This document shows positions 8,398 through 17,037 of a stretch of DNA of 64,000 nucleotides, one piece after another. Position 1 is the stretch's first letter. Each line of letters starts with the position of its first letter. A model generated the notes under the pieces. That model did no database searches and was not told the origin of the DNA. It saw nothing but the letters and a program-made list of their open reading frames with translations. The translations under genes were made by a program, and so were the position numbers. Source of the DNA: Lutispora sp003527145 (GTDB lineage: Bacteria > Bacillota > Clostridia > Lutisporales > Lutisporaceae); the NCBI GenBank assembly GCA_029983695.1, contig JASBZB010000018.1, positions 19,380 to 83,379 of the forward strand, given 5' to 3'.

Positions 8398-9156
8398 TTA
8401 TATCCTTACTTCTACATTTCTATCTTTAAGATACTTCTTCAGTTCTTCTATCTTAATTTGTCCATAGTGAAATACCGAAGCTGCCAGCACTGCGTCTGCG
8501 CCGCCATATTCTATGGCGGCATAAAAGTGCTCCAATTCTCCCGCTCCTCCTGATGCTATTACAGGCACATTGACAGATTCTGTTATCCTTTTTAGCAGTT
8601 CAATATCATAACCTTTTTTCATTCCATCTTCATCTATGCTGTTGACAACTATTTCCCCCGCACCCAGCTTAACACCCATTACAGCCCACTCAACCGCATC
8701 CAAATCAGTTTTTTCCCTTCCGCCTTTTACATATACGCTCCAGGAGCCTTCATCATCCTTCTTGGCATCGATGGATAGAACTACGCATTGAGCTCCATAT
8801 TTCAAGGATGCTTCCCTTATCAGTTCAGGGTTTCTTACTGCTGCAGAATTGACAGATACCTTATCTGCTCCTTTTCTTAAAATATCCGTAAAATCATCAA
8901 CAGATGATACTCCTCCGCCTACGCAGAAAGGTATGTTTATATTGGCTGCCACCTTTTCGACAAATTCCAAGGAAGTCTTTCTTTCCTCATTGGAAGCGGT
9001 TATATCGTAGAATACCAATTCATCCGCTCCGCAGTTGCTGTAATACTTGCCCAATATTTCAGGGCTGTCCACATCCACTATGTTTTGAAACTTTTGTCCC
9101 TTTACTACCCTTCCGTTTCTTACATCCAGACAGGGTATTATTCTTTTTGCAAGCAT
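8398..9156 (-). CDS. hisF: Imidazole glycerol phosphate synthase, cyclase subunit HisF
   Basis: With HisH it converts PRFAR and ammonia to imidazole glycerol phosphate and AICAR. It is a (beta/alpha)8 barrel of 252 aa with catalytic aspartates in IPCLDVRNGRVVKG (Asp11) and VLSIDAKKD (about Asp130). Phosphate-binding loops CVGGGVSS and IASGGAGE are present. It overlaps the 3' end of hisA; the start is supported by GGGGAGG 7 nt upstream. Confidence 0.97.
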   Translation of the reverse strand: MLAKRIIPCLDVRNGRVVKGQKFQNIVDVDSPEILGKYYSNCGADELVFYDITASNEERKTSLEFVEKVAANINIPFCVGGGVSSVDDFTDILRKGADKVSVNSAAVRNPELIREASLKYGAQCVVLSIDAKKDDEGSWSVYVKGGREKTDLDAVEWAVMGVKLGAGEIVVNSIDEDGMKKGYDIELLKRITESVNVPVIASGGAGELEHFYAAIEYGGADAVLAASVFHYGQIKIEELKKYLKDRNVEVRI

Positions 9157-9857
9157 TCCATTACCTCCCCAAAATCCAGCAAATTATCATAAAATGCCTT
9201 TCCTATTATTCCACCGTATATGTCCATTGATTTAAGCTTTCTAACATCTTCAATAGAGCTTATGCCCCCGGAGGCTATGATATCCAGGCGGGTTTCCTCT
9301 GTCAAAGCTTTATAAACATCAAAATTAGGGCCTTCCAGCATTCCATCCTTGGCTATATCGGTGTATACTATAGTTTTTACTCCTATTTCTTCAAGCTCCT
9401 TGCATAAATCTAATGAATCAACTGAGCTTACTACCGTCCACCCTCTTGCGGCTGCCTTCCCATCCTTTGCATCTATAGATACTACTATTTTTTCTTTATA
9501 CTCTGACACCAGTTTTTTCAAGAGCTCTCTATCTTCAATTGCCATGGTTCCTACTATCACTCTGTTTACTCCCAGATTCAGCAGTTCCTCAACTCTGGCT
9601 TCACTCCTTATTCCTCCGCCGACCTGCACCGGGATATTCAAATTCTTTGCTATCTCCTCTATGGATTTTTTATTGACAAAGCCTTCACCCTTTGCTCCGT
9701 CCAGATCCACCAGGTGCAAGAACTCAGCTCCTCTTCTTTCCCATTCCAATGCCAGCTCTAAAGGTTGATCAGAATATATCTTTATCCTCTGAAAATCTCC
9801 CTGGCAGAGCCTCACACATCTATTATCCTTCATATCAACCGCAGGAAATATTATCAT
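9138..9857 (-). CDS. hisA: ProFAR isomerase HisA
   Basis: Isomerises ProFAR to PRFAR in histidine synthesis. It is a 239-aa barrel with catalytic Asp in FPAVDMKDN (Asp8) and the second Asp in VYTDIAKDGML. Phosphate loops VGGGIRS and IASGGISS are present. It overlaps hisH by 4 nt and hisF by 19 nt, consistent with translational coupling. Confidence 0.97.
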   Translation of the reverse strand: MIIFPAVDMKDNRCVRLCQGDFQRIKIYSDQPLELALEWERRGAEFLHLVDLDGAKGEGFVNKKSIEEIAKNLNIPVQVGGGIRSEARVEELLNLGVNRVIVGTMAIEDRELLKKLVSEYKEKIVVSIDAKDGKAAARGWTVVSSVDSLDLCKELEEIGVKTIVYTDIAKDGMLEGPNFDVYKALTEETRLDIIASGGISSIEDVRKLKSMDIYGGIIGKAFYDNLLDFGEVMECLQKE

Positions 9858-10456
9858 CTTATCATCTCCCCATACGCTTTTAACAGATTTAAACCGACCT
9901 GAGCGCTCTTCTCAGGATGGAATTGCATCCCAAATATATTGTCCTTCCTCACTATCGCAGGAACCTTCACCCCATAATCCGCATATGCCACCAGCTCGCT
10001 GCCGGAAGATTTTATATAATAAGAATGCACAAAGTATACATAATCCTTTTCATTTATATACTTTAGAATTGGGTCCTGGTTATTGAACTTCAGATCGTTC
10101 CAGCCCATATGAGGCACTTTCAGGCCTGCCTCCAGCTTCTCCACGCTGCCCTCTATGAGTCCCAGCCCTTCATACTCTCCATATTCATAGCTTTTTTCAT
10201 ATAAAAGCTGCATGCCTAAGCATATCCCCATAATTTTTTTACCTTGATCCGCCTGATCCTTTATCACAGGTATGAGTTCCAGCTCTTCAAGAGACCTGAT
10301 AGCATCCCTGAAGGCTCCTACTCCAGGAAGGATTAGTGAACTTGCATTTATTATATCTTCCTTTTCATTGGAAACTTTGCAATCTATGCCTGCTTTATCA
10401 AAGGCCCTGGATACTGAAGCCAAATTTCCCAAGCCATAATCTATTATTATGTTCAA
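9854..10456 (-). CDS. hisH: Imidazole glycerol phosphate synthase, glutaminase subunit HisH
   Basis: Class I glutamine amidotransferase that feeds ammonia to HisF. The nucleophile is in MGICLGMQLLYE and the His-Glu of the triad in FGMQFHPEKS. Length is 200 aa. Translation begins at TTG (10456), 8 nt after GGGGG, directly abutting hisB. Confidence 0.97.
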   Translation of the reverse strand: MNIIIDYGLGNLASVSRAFDKAGIDCKVSNEKEDIINASSLILPGVGAFRDAIRSLEELELIPVIKDQADQGKKIMGICLGMQLLYEKSYEYGEYEGLGLIEGSVEKLEAGLKVPHMGWNDLKFNNQDPILKYINEKDYVYFVHSYYIKSSGSELVAYADYGVKVPAIVRKDNIFGMQFHPEKSAQVGLNLLKAYGEMIR

Positions 10457-11035
10457 TTACAGAACCCCCTTTGATGATGATATAGTATCAGATTGCACCT
10501 GTACCGCTTCCTTCAATGCTCTTGCAAATGCCTTAAATACTGCTTCAATCTTGTGATGGTCATTTTCACCATACAACACATTGAGGTGCAAGGTCACCCT
10601 GGCTTCATTGACAAAGGCTCTGAAAAACTCCTTAAAATCCTGGGTGCTCATATCTCCAAGTCTTTCACTTTTAAAATCTGCATCAAAAACCAAATAAGGC
10701 CGGTTGCTTATATCCAATGCTGCTCTGCATAATGCTTCATCCATAGGTATATAAAGACTACTATATCTTTTTATGCCTCTTTTATCTCCTAAAGCACTAT
10801 TAAAAGCCTGACCCAGAGCTATGCCCACATCCTCTGCAGAGTGGTGTGCATCCACATTCAGATCTCCATCGCATTCTATCTTCAAATCCAGGGAGCCATG
10901 GAAGGCAACCAAATTCAGCATATGATCAAGAAAGCCTATGCCTGTCCCTATCCGACTTTGACCCTTTCCGTCCAGATTTATCTCCACCTTCACCTTTGTT
11001 TCAAGGGTATTCCTCTCAACCTTAGCTCTTCTCAT
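10457..11035 (-). CDS. hisB: Imidazoleglycerol-phosphate dehydratase HisB
   Basis: Monofunctional dehydratase (192 aa) with no fused phosphatase domain. Metal-binding motifs HHSAEDVGIALG and ENDHHKIEAVFKAFARAL are intact. It overlaps hisC by 14 nt. Because the phosphatase half found in enteric HisB is absent, histidinol phosphate must be dephosphorylated by a separate enzyme not encoded in this operon. Confidence 0.97.
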   Translation of the reverse strand: MRRAKVERNTLETKVKVEINLDGKGQSRIGTGIGFLDHMLNLVAFHGSLDLKIECDGDLNVDAHHSAEDVGIALGQAFNSALGDKRGIKRYSSLYIPMDEALCRAALDISNRPYLVFDADFKSERLGDMSTQDFKEFFRAFVNEARVTLHLNVLYGENDHHKIEAVFKAFARALKEAVQVQSDTISSSKGVL

Positions 11036-12071
11036 TTTTTACTATCTCCTTAAGCGATTTTATGAGCTCTATGTTTTCAGCCCTGCTGCCTACGGTAACC
11101 CTGTAGTATCCCTTCAAATTTCCGGAAAAGCTTCGGATCAATATCCCGTCCTCCTTCAGCCTTTTATCCAAACCATCGATACCAGAGCTGAAAAATATAA
11201 AGTTAGCGTGTGACTTATATACTTCAAAGGGCAGTTCTCCTAATTCGCTGAACAGAAAATCTCTCTCTTTTTTCACTTCTTCCACATAACCGGTGATCTC
11301 ATCTTTTTTTCTGAGCGCCATTGCACCTATATACTGGGTAACAGCATTCAAGTTATAAGGGGATCTTACATTGTTGATCGTATTGATGACCCCTTCATTG
11401 GAAATCATATACCCAAGCCTTATAGCTGCAAGGCCCAATGCCTTTGACAAGGTCCGCAATACTATCAGGTTTTTGTATTTTGTGACCTCCTGTGCCATAG
11501 AGCCTTCTGCAAACTCCATATATGCTTCATCCACGACCACTATGGAATCAATCTCTGATAAAAGCTTCTCTATATCCTTCTTAGCTATCAAAAAACCCGT
11601 AGGATTGTTGGGGTTGCATATCAAAATGAGCTTTGGATTCATTTCCCTGGCCCTTTTTATCAAAAGATCCATATCAACAGAAAAATCCTCATTGCTTTCC
11701 ACCCCAATGAATTTAGCCGAATATATACTGCTGAACACGGAATACATGCTGAAGCTGGGCACGAAGCTCATCATCACCTCATCCTTATCTACAAAGGTTT
11801 TTATCACCAGCTCTATCATCTCGCTGGAGCCGTTGCCGGCAATGATATTTGAAGGGCTGATGCCAATATATCCTCCCATCTCTTTTCTCAGCAGCACTGC
11901 ATCATTGTCAGGATAAAAATTGATGTTGAAATCATCTCCGAAGCTCAAGCCTTTTGATATATCCTTAAATAAAATATTTTTGCCCTCATTGGCATCAAGC
12001 TTTATTCTAAAAGGCACTTGATTCGCATTATATGCCTTAAGCCCTTTTACACTCTCTTTTACCTTATGCAT
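11022..12071 (-). CDS. hisC: Histidinol-phosphate aminotransferase HisC
   Basis: A fold-type I PLP aminotransferase of 349 aa. The Schiff-base lysine is in VLRTLSKALGLAAIRLGY. The Asn of NPNNPTGF and the Asp/Tyr of VVDEAYMEF are present. It catalyses transamination of imidazole acetol phosphate. It overlaps both neighbours in the his operon (hisD upstream by 13 nt, hisB downstream by 14 nt). Confidence 0.95.
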   Translation of the reverse strand: MHKVKESVKGLKAYNANQVPFRIKLDANEGKNILFKDISKGLSFGDDFNINFYPDNDAVLLRKEMGGYIGISPSNIIAGNGSSEMIELVIKTFVDKDEVMMSFVPSFSMYSVFSSIYSAKFIGVESNEDFSVDMDLLIKRAREMNPKLILICNPNNPTGFLIAKKDIEKLLSEIDSIVVVDEAYMEFAEGSMAQEVTKYKNLIVLRTLSKALGLAAIRLGYMISNEGVINTINNVRSPYNLNAVTQYIGAMALRKKDEITGYVEEVKKERDFLFSELGELPFEVYKSHANFIFFSSGIDGLDKRLKEDGILIRSFSGNLKGYYRVTVGSRAENIELIKSLKEIVKNEKS

Positions 12072-13378
12072 TTTACCGCTGCCTCCTTGAACAAAACTTC
12101 ACTGTCAAATCTCACTCTTATGGAATTTGCATGACCTGTCAGTCCTTCTTCTTCAGCTATCCTCATGATTGAATCCTTGGATCTTTCCAGGGCATCCTTG
12201 CTGTAATAGATCAATGAGGTTTTCTTCATAAAATCATCTACGCACAAAGGCGAAGAAAATCGGGAGGTGGAGCTGGTAGGCAATGTGTGGTTCGGCCCTG
12301 CAAAGTAGTCCCCTACCGGCTCAGGAGAATATTCTCCCAAGAATATGGCTCCGGCGTTTTTGACTCCCCTGTATACGTCAAAGGGATTCGTGGTAAGCAC
12401 CTCCAGGTGTTCCGGTGCTATTTCATTTGCTACCTCAACGGACTCTCCCAAACAGCTTGTTATTATGATTGCTCCGTAGTTTTCCAGGGATTTTTCGATT
12501 ATTTCTCTCCTCTCAAGGCCCTGAAGTTGTATTTCCAATTCCTCCATGACCTTAGCCGCCAATGGCTCCCAATCCGTTACCAATATGGCTGCTGCCATTT
12601 CATCATGCTCTGCCTGGGAGATCAAGTCGGCAGCTATATATCTGGGATTTGCCCATTGATCTGCAATTATGAGAATTTCACTGGGGCCGGCTATCATATC
12701 TATGCCCACCAAACCCATGACCCTCTTTTTCGCCATCGCCACATAAATATTGCCAGGGCCTGTTATTTTGTCCACCTTGGGTATGCTTTCCGTTCCGAAG
12801 GCCAAGGCAGCTATACCCTGAGCACCTCCGACCTTGAATATTTTATCCGCTCCTGCTATGGAAGCAGCTGCAAGTATCGAAGGCTTTACTTTTCCATTTC
12901 TATCCGGCGGTGTTATCATTATTATTTCATTTACGCCTGCAATCTTGGCAGGTACAGCATTCATCAAAACTGTCGAAGGATAAGCCGCGCTCCCGCCGGG
13001 AATATAAATGCCTACCCTTTCTATGGACCTCACCAGCTGGCCAAGTATTATATCTTCCCCTTCATAAACAGAATAAGAGTTCTTTATCTGTTTTCTATGA
13101 TATTTTTCAATGTTTTCTCTGGCTTTTGTGAGGTCCTCCAGCAAAGCCTCGCTTGTGCAATCTATAGCCTCTTCTATCTCTTGCCGGGTTACCAGAAAAT
13201 CCTCCAGTACAACTCCGTCAAATTCCCGGGTATATTCTCTCAATGCTCTGTCCTTATCCCGCCTTACATTGGCTAGAATATCATCCACAGACCTGTTTAC
13301 CTCATCAATCTCCAGCTTGCTTCTATCCAGCAGCTTGGCCAGGAAATCCCTGTCCTTTGAAATATCAATTATCCTCAC
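12059..13378 (-). CDS. hisD: Histidinol dehydrogenase HisD
   Basis: Zinc- and NAD-dependent four-electron oxidation of histidinol to histidine. It has 439 aa with GPSEILIIAD, the Zn-ligand region SQAEHDEMAAAILVT and the catalytic IAPEHLEVLT. The start is GTG, 9 nt after GGAGG, inside the hisG 3' end. Confidence 0.97.
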   Translation of the reverse strand: MRIIDISKDRDFLAKLLDRSKLEIDEVNRSVDDILANVRRDKDRALREYTREFDGVVLEDFLVTRQEIEEAIDCTSEALLEDLTKARENIEKYHRKQIKNSYSVYEGEDIILGQLVRSIERVGIYIPGGSAAYPSTVLMNAVPAKIAGVNEIIMITPPDRNGKVKPSILAAASIAGADKIFKVGGAQGIAALAFGTESIPKVDKITGPGNIYVAMAKKRVMGLVGIDMIAGPSEILIIADQWANPRYIAADLISQAEHDEMAAAILVTDWEPLAAKVMEELEIQLQGLERREIIEKSLENYGAIIITSCLGESVEVANEIAPEHLEVLTTNPFDVYRGVKNAGAIFLGEYSPEPVGDYFAGPNHTLPTSSTSRFSSPLCVDDFMKKTSLIYYSKDALERSKDSIMRIAEEEGLTGHANSIRVRFDSEVLFKEAAVKCIR

Positions 13379-14009
13379 AATACTGAACCTCCATTTCTTC
13401 CAAACATTTAATCAGATCATTTATCCTGTCAAATTTAAACCTGTAGCTGACTCTATTGCAGATAAGCTTGGCACTGACCTCAAACATGTCCTCAATAACT
13501 TCAAGGCCGTTGGCCTTCAGTGTCTTTCCCGTTTCAACCAGGTCCACTATCACATCGGAGAGCCCTACCAAAGGTGCCAGTTCCACAGAGCCATTCAGCT
13601 TTATCAGCCTGATCTTCTGCCCTCTTTCGTCGAAGTACTTTTTTGAAATCTTAGGATATTTGGTAGCCACTCGAAGAATCTCATCCTTCTTATAGACTCT
13701 CTCCCCCTTCACCCCGGCTACTGCAAATCTGCATTTCCCAAAGCCCAGATCCAGAATCTCGTAAACATCATTATCGCTTTCCAGGATGACATCCTTGCCT
13801 GCTACCCCCAGGTCTGCAACCCCATTTTGCACATAGGTCACTACATCCGAGGGCTTAACATATACAAAGCTTATCTTTTTCTCTTCATCCTTAAAAATCA
13901 GCTTTCTCGAATCAGGATCTATGGAGCCTCCCAGGCCAGCCGCCTTTAACAGCTTATAAGCTTCGTCCCCAAGCCTGCCCTTAGCAAGTGCAATATTTAT
14001 AAAGTCCAA
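13365..14009 (-). CDS. hisG: ATP phosphoribosyltransferase HisG (short form)
   Basis: Catalyses the first committed step, ATP plus PRPP to phosphoribosyl-ATP. At 214 aa it is the short form, which lacks the C-terminal regulatory domain and needs HisZ for activity and feedback control. Visible motifs are ALAKGRLGDEAYKLL, GVAGKDVI and the PRPP-loop-like DLVETGKTLKANGL. The start is TTG with GAGGAGG 9 nt upstream, 1 nt after hisZ. Confidence 0.96.
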   Translation of the reverse strand: MDFINIALAKGRLGDEAYKLLKAAGLGGSIDPDSRKLIFKDEEKKISFVYVKPSDVVTYVQNGVADLGVAGKDVILESDNDVYEILDLGFGKCRFAVAGVKGERVYKKDEILRVATKYPKISKKYFDERGQKIRLIKLNGSVELAPLVGLSDVIVDLVETGKTLKANGLEVIEDMFEVSAKLICNRVSYRFKFDRINDLIKCLEEMEVQYCEDN

Positions 14010-14010
14010 T

Positions 14011-14970
14011 TTATTGAGCCTCCTCGAATTTTATTTCCGTCAATTCATCTATGTCTATAGAAAAGCCTATTGCAGGCACCCTTTTCCCGAAAATCTCTGT
14101 AAAGGAATCATATCTTCCTCCGCTTATGATAGCCCTATAAGAATTTGGCAGATATCCCTTGAATATCAGCCCATCATAGTAATCCAGTTCTGTCACCATG
14201 GATAGATCATAATGCACATAGCTTTTACCCCCCTCTTTTTCTATAAAGTCATTCAATTCCTCAAGCTCATTTAAGGCTTCTTCCATCTCCTCATTCAGGC
14301 AATGCTTCCTCGCTGCAGCTTTTACATCTTCGATGCTCCCTTGAATATTCATTATGTCAGCTAAAGCATCATATATTTCTTTTGACAGCTTCATATCCTC
14401 CATATGATTTATCAGCTCATACCTGTTCTTGCGATAAATCAACTCCTTTAGCTGCTTCTCCCGGTCTTCGTCAACATGGATTTCCTTTAAAAGTCCATCT
14501 ATGTATTTACTGCTTGACATTTCCAGGATGAATCTGCCGTTAAAGCTTTGTAAAACTTTCAAGGCCGATAATATTACCTCCTTATCTGCATCCAGAGAAG
14601 CCTCACCCAGATATTCCGCCCCCATTTGCCTTATCTCCCTGATGTTTGAGGCTTCATTGCTCCGGAAAACCGTCGAGCTATAAAACAGCCTGAGCTTTAA
14701 ACCATCCTGCCATCTTGGAATCAAGCTTTTTATGATATTGGTGGTTATATCAGGGCGAAGTATCAAGACATCAGAGCCTCCGCTTATCACCTTTACCATG
14801 GATTCCCTTTTTATCCTTTTGTTTAATAATGTGTATTTGCTGAAATCCTCAAAGGCTGAAGGCTCGATCTGAATGAATCCTTCATTTAAGAACATATCCT
14901 CGATCCTTCTCCTGATTTCACATCTTTTCTTCGAATAGCCTATCTCATCCTCAATCCTCAAATATTGCAT
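14011..14970 (-). CDS. hisZ: ATP phosphoribosyltransferase regulatory subunit HisZ
   Basis: A histidyl-tRNA-synthetase-like paralogue that forms the hetero-octamer with short HisG. The class II synthetase-like core (ILRPDITTNI, YYDGLIFKGY, ISGGRYDSF, AIGFSIDIDEL) is present, but at 319 aa it lacks the anticodon-binding domain, so it does not charge tRNA. It is the first structural gene of the operon, downstream of the attenuator. Confidence 0.94.
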   Translation of the reverse strand: MQYLRIEDEIGYSKKRCEIRRRIEDMFLNEGFIQIEPSAFEDFSKYTLLNKRIKRESMVKVISGGSDVLILRPDITTNIIKSLIPRWQDGLKLRLFYSSTVFRSNEASNIREIRQMGAEYLGEASLDADKEVILSALKVLQSFNGRFILEMSSSKYIDGLLKEIHVDEDREKQLKELIYRKNRYELINHMEDMKLSKEIYDALADIMNIQGSIEDVKAAARKHCLNEEMEEALNELEELNDFIEKEGGKSYVHYDLSMVTELDYYDGLIFKGYLPNSYRAIISGGRYDSFTEIFGKRVPAIGFSIDIDELTEIKFEEAQ

Positions 14971-15019
14971 TTATTCCACCTGACCTTTGCTGTTTTTATT
15001 GATAAGAAGTCCTTATCCG

Positions 15020-15070
15020 GATAAAAAAAGAATCCATATAGGTATTACCTATATGGATTCTTTTTTTATC
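15020..15070 (-). terminator. Attenuator terminator (3:4 hairpin) of the his operon
   Basis: A perfect 13-bp stem (15031-15043 with 15047-15059, AATCCATATAGGT) has a 3-nt loop and a run of seven T read leftwards. It lies about 50 nt before hisZ and downstream of the leader peptide. Its 5' arm is also complementary to the preceding hairpin, so it can be prevented from forming. Confidence 0.85.
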
Positions 15071-15076
15071 TCTTAA

Positions 15077-15128
15077 CCATCATAGGTACAATCCCTAAAT
15101 TCAAACAGAACCAGGGATTGCACCTATG
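15077..15128 (-). promoter_or_regulatory. Attenuator segments 1 and 2 (1:2 hairpin; 2:3 antiterminator)
   Basis: Segment 1 (15113-15128) pairs with segment 2 (15081-15096), CATAGGTGCAATCCCT with AGGGATTGTACCTATG, 16 nt with one G-T pair. Segment 2 extended to 15077 (ACCTATGATGG) can instead pair with the 5' arm of the terminator (CCATATAGGT), with one bulged base. This is the classical layout of amino-acid operon attenuators. Confidence 0.75.
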
Positions 15129-15133
15129 AGCTA

Positions 15134-15214
15134 TTATAGACTCAAGTTACAAACCCTCTTGCTATGATGGTGATGAAGTTTTGTATTTAAATTGTTAAAA
15201 GCCAAAGTCAACAT
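15134..15214 (-). CDS. hisL: Histidine operon leader peptide (four consecutive His codons)
   Basis: A 26-aa open reading frame starts at ATG 15214, preceded by AAGGGGAG with suitable spacing, and ends at TAA 15134. It contains LHHHHSKR near its middle (CAT CAC CAT CAT). It lies between a strong promoter and the 1:2/3:4 hairpins in front of hisZ. Function follows from position: ribosome stalling at the His codons when histidyl-tRNA is scarce would free segment 2 to form the antiterminator. I infer this from sequence; the architecture matches enteric his attenuation. Confidence 0.85.
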   Translation of the reverse strand: MLTLAFNNLNTKLHHHHSKRVCNLSL

Positions 15215-15251
15215 GGTTGACTCCCCTTTCAAGTTTAAAAATATTGTTTAC

Positions 15252-15280
15252 ATTATACTACCGCCGGAATAATATTGCAA
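15252..15280 (-). promoter_or_regulatory. Sigma-A promoter of the his operon
   Basis: Read leftwards: TTGCAA (15275-15280), 17-bp spacer, TATAAT (15252-15257). Predicted transcription start is near 15245, about 30 nt before the leader peptide. Confidence 0.8.
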
Positions 15281-15311
15281 CACTTTTGCATAATTATATA
15301 TATCTGCAGTT

Positions 15312-16901
15312 TTACTGAAGCCCCTTAAATTCCAAATATTCGTCATAGGTCATCCTTCTGTCGATGAAGCCTTCGGGGGTTATCTCTATCACCCTATTGG
15401 CTATCGTCTGCATGAGCTGATGGTCATGGGATGCAAATAAAATATTGCTCTTATAGTCAGCCAGCCCGTTATTGAGAGCTGTAATGGTCTCCAGATCCAG
15501 ATGATTGGTAGGCTGATCTAAAATAAGCACATTAGCGCCGCTCAGCATCATCTTAGAAAGCATGCAGCGAACCTTCTCCCCGCCGGACAGTACCTTTGCC
15601 TGCTTTAATGCTTCCTCTCCGGAAAAAAGCATTCTCCCCAAAAAGCCTCTTACATATGTTTCCGTCTGATCTACCGAAAACTGCCTCATCCAATCCACCA
15701 GGCTCAGATCACATCCATCGAAGAACTCGGAATTTTCTTTAGGAAAATATGATCTGGTTATGGTCAGCCCCCATTTAAATTCTCCTGAATCTGCGTCCAT
15801 CTCGCCTGCAAGGATTTTAAATAAAGCGGTAATAGCTTTTTCATCCCCTACAAAGGCAATCTTATCATCCTTGTTCACCATAAAGCTTACATTGTTCAAT
15901 AAGATATCTCCTTCTACAGACTTTGTAAGACCATCAACTTTCAGTATATCATTTCCAACCTCTCTATCCATTCTAAAGCCAACAAAGGGGTATCTCCGGG
16001 AAGAAGGCTGTATATCTTCCAATGAAATTTTATCCAAAAGCTTTTTCCTCGATGTAGCCTGCTTCGACTTAGAAGCGTTGGCGCTGAACCTTTCGATAAA
16101 AGCCTGAAGCTCCTTTATTTTCTCTTCTTTTTTCTTGTTCTGATCCTTAGCCATCTGTAATGCCAACTGGCTGGATTCATACCAGAAATCATAGTTTCCC
16201 ACATACAGCTTGATTTTGCCGAAGTCAACATCACACATATGGGTACATACCTTGTTCAGAAAATGCCTATCATGGGATACCACGATAACAGTGCCTTCAA
16301 ATTCTATCAAGAACTCTTCAAGCCAATTTATTGCCTTAATATCCAGGTTATTGGTAGGCTCATCCAGAATCAATATCCCGGGCTTTCCAAATAAAGCCTG
16401 GGCCAGCAGAACTTTGATTTTTTCTGCTCCGGTCAGCTCATGCATGTATTTCTCATGAAGCTCAGTCCCCAAGCCCAGGCCTTGGAGGAGTATGGAAGCA
16501 TCCGACTCCGCTTCCCAACCGTTCAACTCGGCGAATTCAGCCTCAAGCTCTGCAGCCCTTATGCCGTCTTCATCGGTGAAGTCTGCTTTTGCATACAGTC
16601 CATCCTTCTCCTTGCCTATCTCATAGAGCCTGGCATTTCCCATTATCACAGCCTCAATAACCTTATATTGATCATATTGAAAGTGATCCTGCTTCAAAAC
16701 AGACATGCGGCTCTGTGCATCGATTATCACTTCTCCTGTATTCGCCTCTATTTCGCCGGACAAAATCTTGAGGAATGTGGATTTGCCGGCTCCATTTGCT
16801 CCAATAACTCCATAGCAATTGCCCGGAGTAAATTTAATATTTACATCATCAAAAAGCTTTCTTTCTCCATATCTCAAGCTAACGTTTACTACGCTGATCA
16901 T
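15312..16901 (-). CDS. ABC-F family ATPase, YbiT/YkpA type
   Basis: A soluble twin-ATPase ABC-F protein of 529 aa without membrane segments; ABC-F proteins act on ribosomes. Overall similarity is to E. coli YbiT. NBD1 has Walker A GANGAGKS (34-41), Walker B LILDEPTNNLD (E181) and a degenerate signature LTGAEK (156). The inter-domain linker is about 240-310. NBD2 has a degenerate Walker A (GDEKAITA, 352-359), an intact signature LSGGEK (438) and Walker B LILDQPTNHLD, with Gln463 in place of the catalytic Glu. One composite ATP site therefore appears lost. It is divergent from the germination operon and upstream of the his promoter. Confidence 0.93.
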   Translation of the reverse strand: MISVVNVSLRYGERKLFDDVNIKFTPGNCYGVIGANGAGKSTFLKILSGEIEANTGEVIIDAQSRMSVLKQDHFQYDQYKVIEAVIMGNARLYEIGKEKDGLYAKADFTDEDGIRAAELEAEFAELNGWEAESDASILLQGLGLGTELHEKYMHELTGAEKIKVLLAQALFGKPGILILDEPTNNLDIKAINWLEEFLIEFEGTVIVVSHDRHFLNKVCTHMCDVDFGKIKLYVGNYDFWYESSQLALQMAKDQNKKKEEKIKELQAFIERFSANASKSKQATSRKKLLDKISLEDIQPSSRRYPFVGFRMDREVGNDILKVDGLTKSVEGDILLNNVSFMVNKDDKIAFVGDEKAITALFKILAGEMDADSGEFKWGLTITRSYFPKENSEFFDGCDLSLVDWMRQFSVDQTETYVRGFLGRMLFSGEEALKQAKVLSGGEKVRCMLSKMMLSGANVLILDQPTNHLDLETITALNNGLADYKSNILFASHDHQLMQTIANRVIEITPEGFIDRRMTYDEYLEFKGLQ

Positions 16902-17037
16902 ATCTAATCCCCTTTATTTATTTTTCATACTTGGCTATTATATCACAAAATACCTGTATTGTATCGCATTAAAATGTATAGTATTAACTCCTGAGGGAAT
17001 AATCATTACCAAATAAAGTTATTGCCGGGGCTTGATT

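Noticed and set aside
12287..13276. 329-codon open frame antisense to hisD
   Set aside because: Lies wholly opposite hisD, is Tyr/Cys-rich with no ribosome site, and reads as a reverse-strand shadow of a well-conserved gene.
14971..15311. T-box riboswitch in front of the his operon
   Set aside because: No AGGGTGG-type T-box core is present. The leader instead has a translated His-codon peptide and classical attenuator hairpins.
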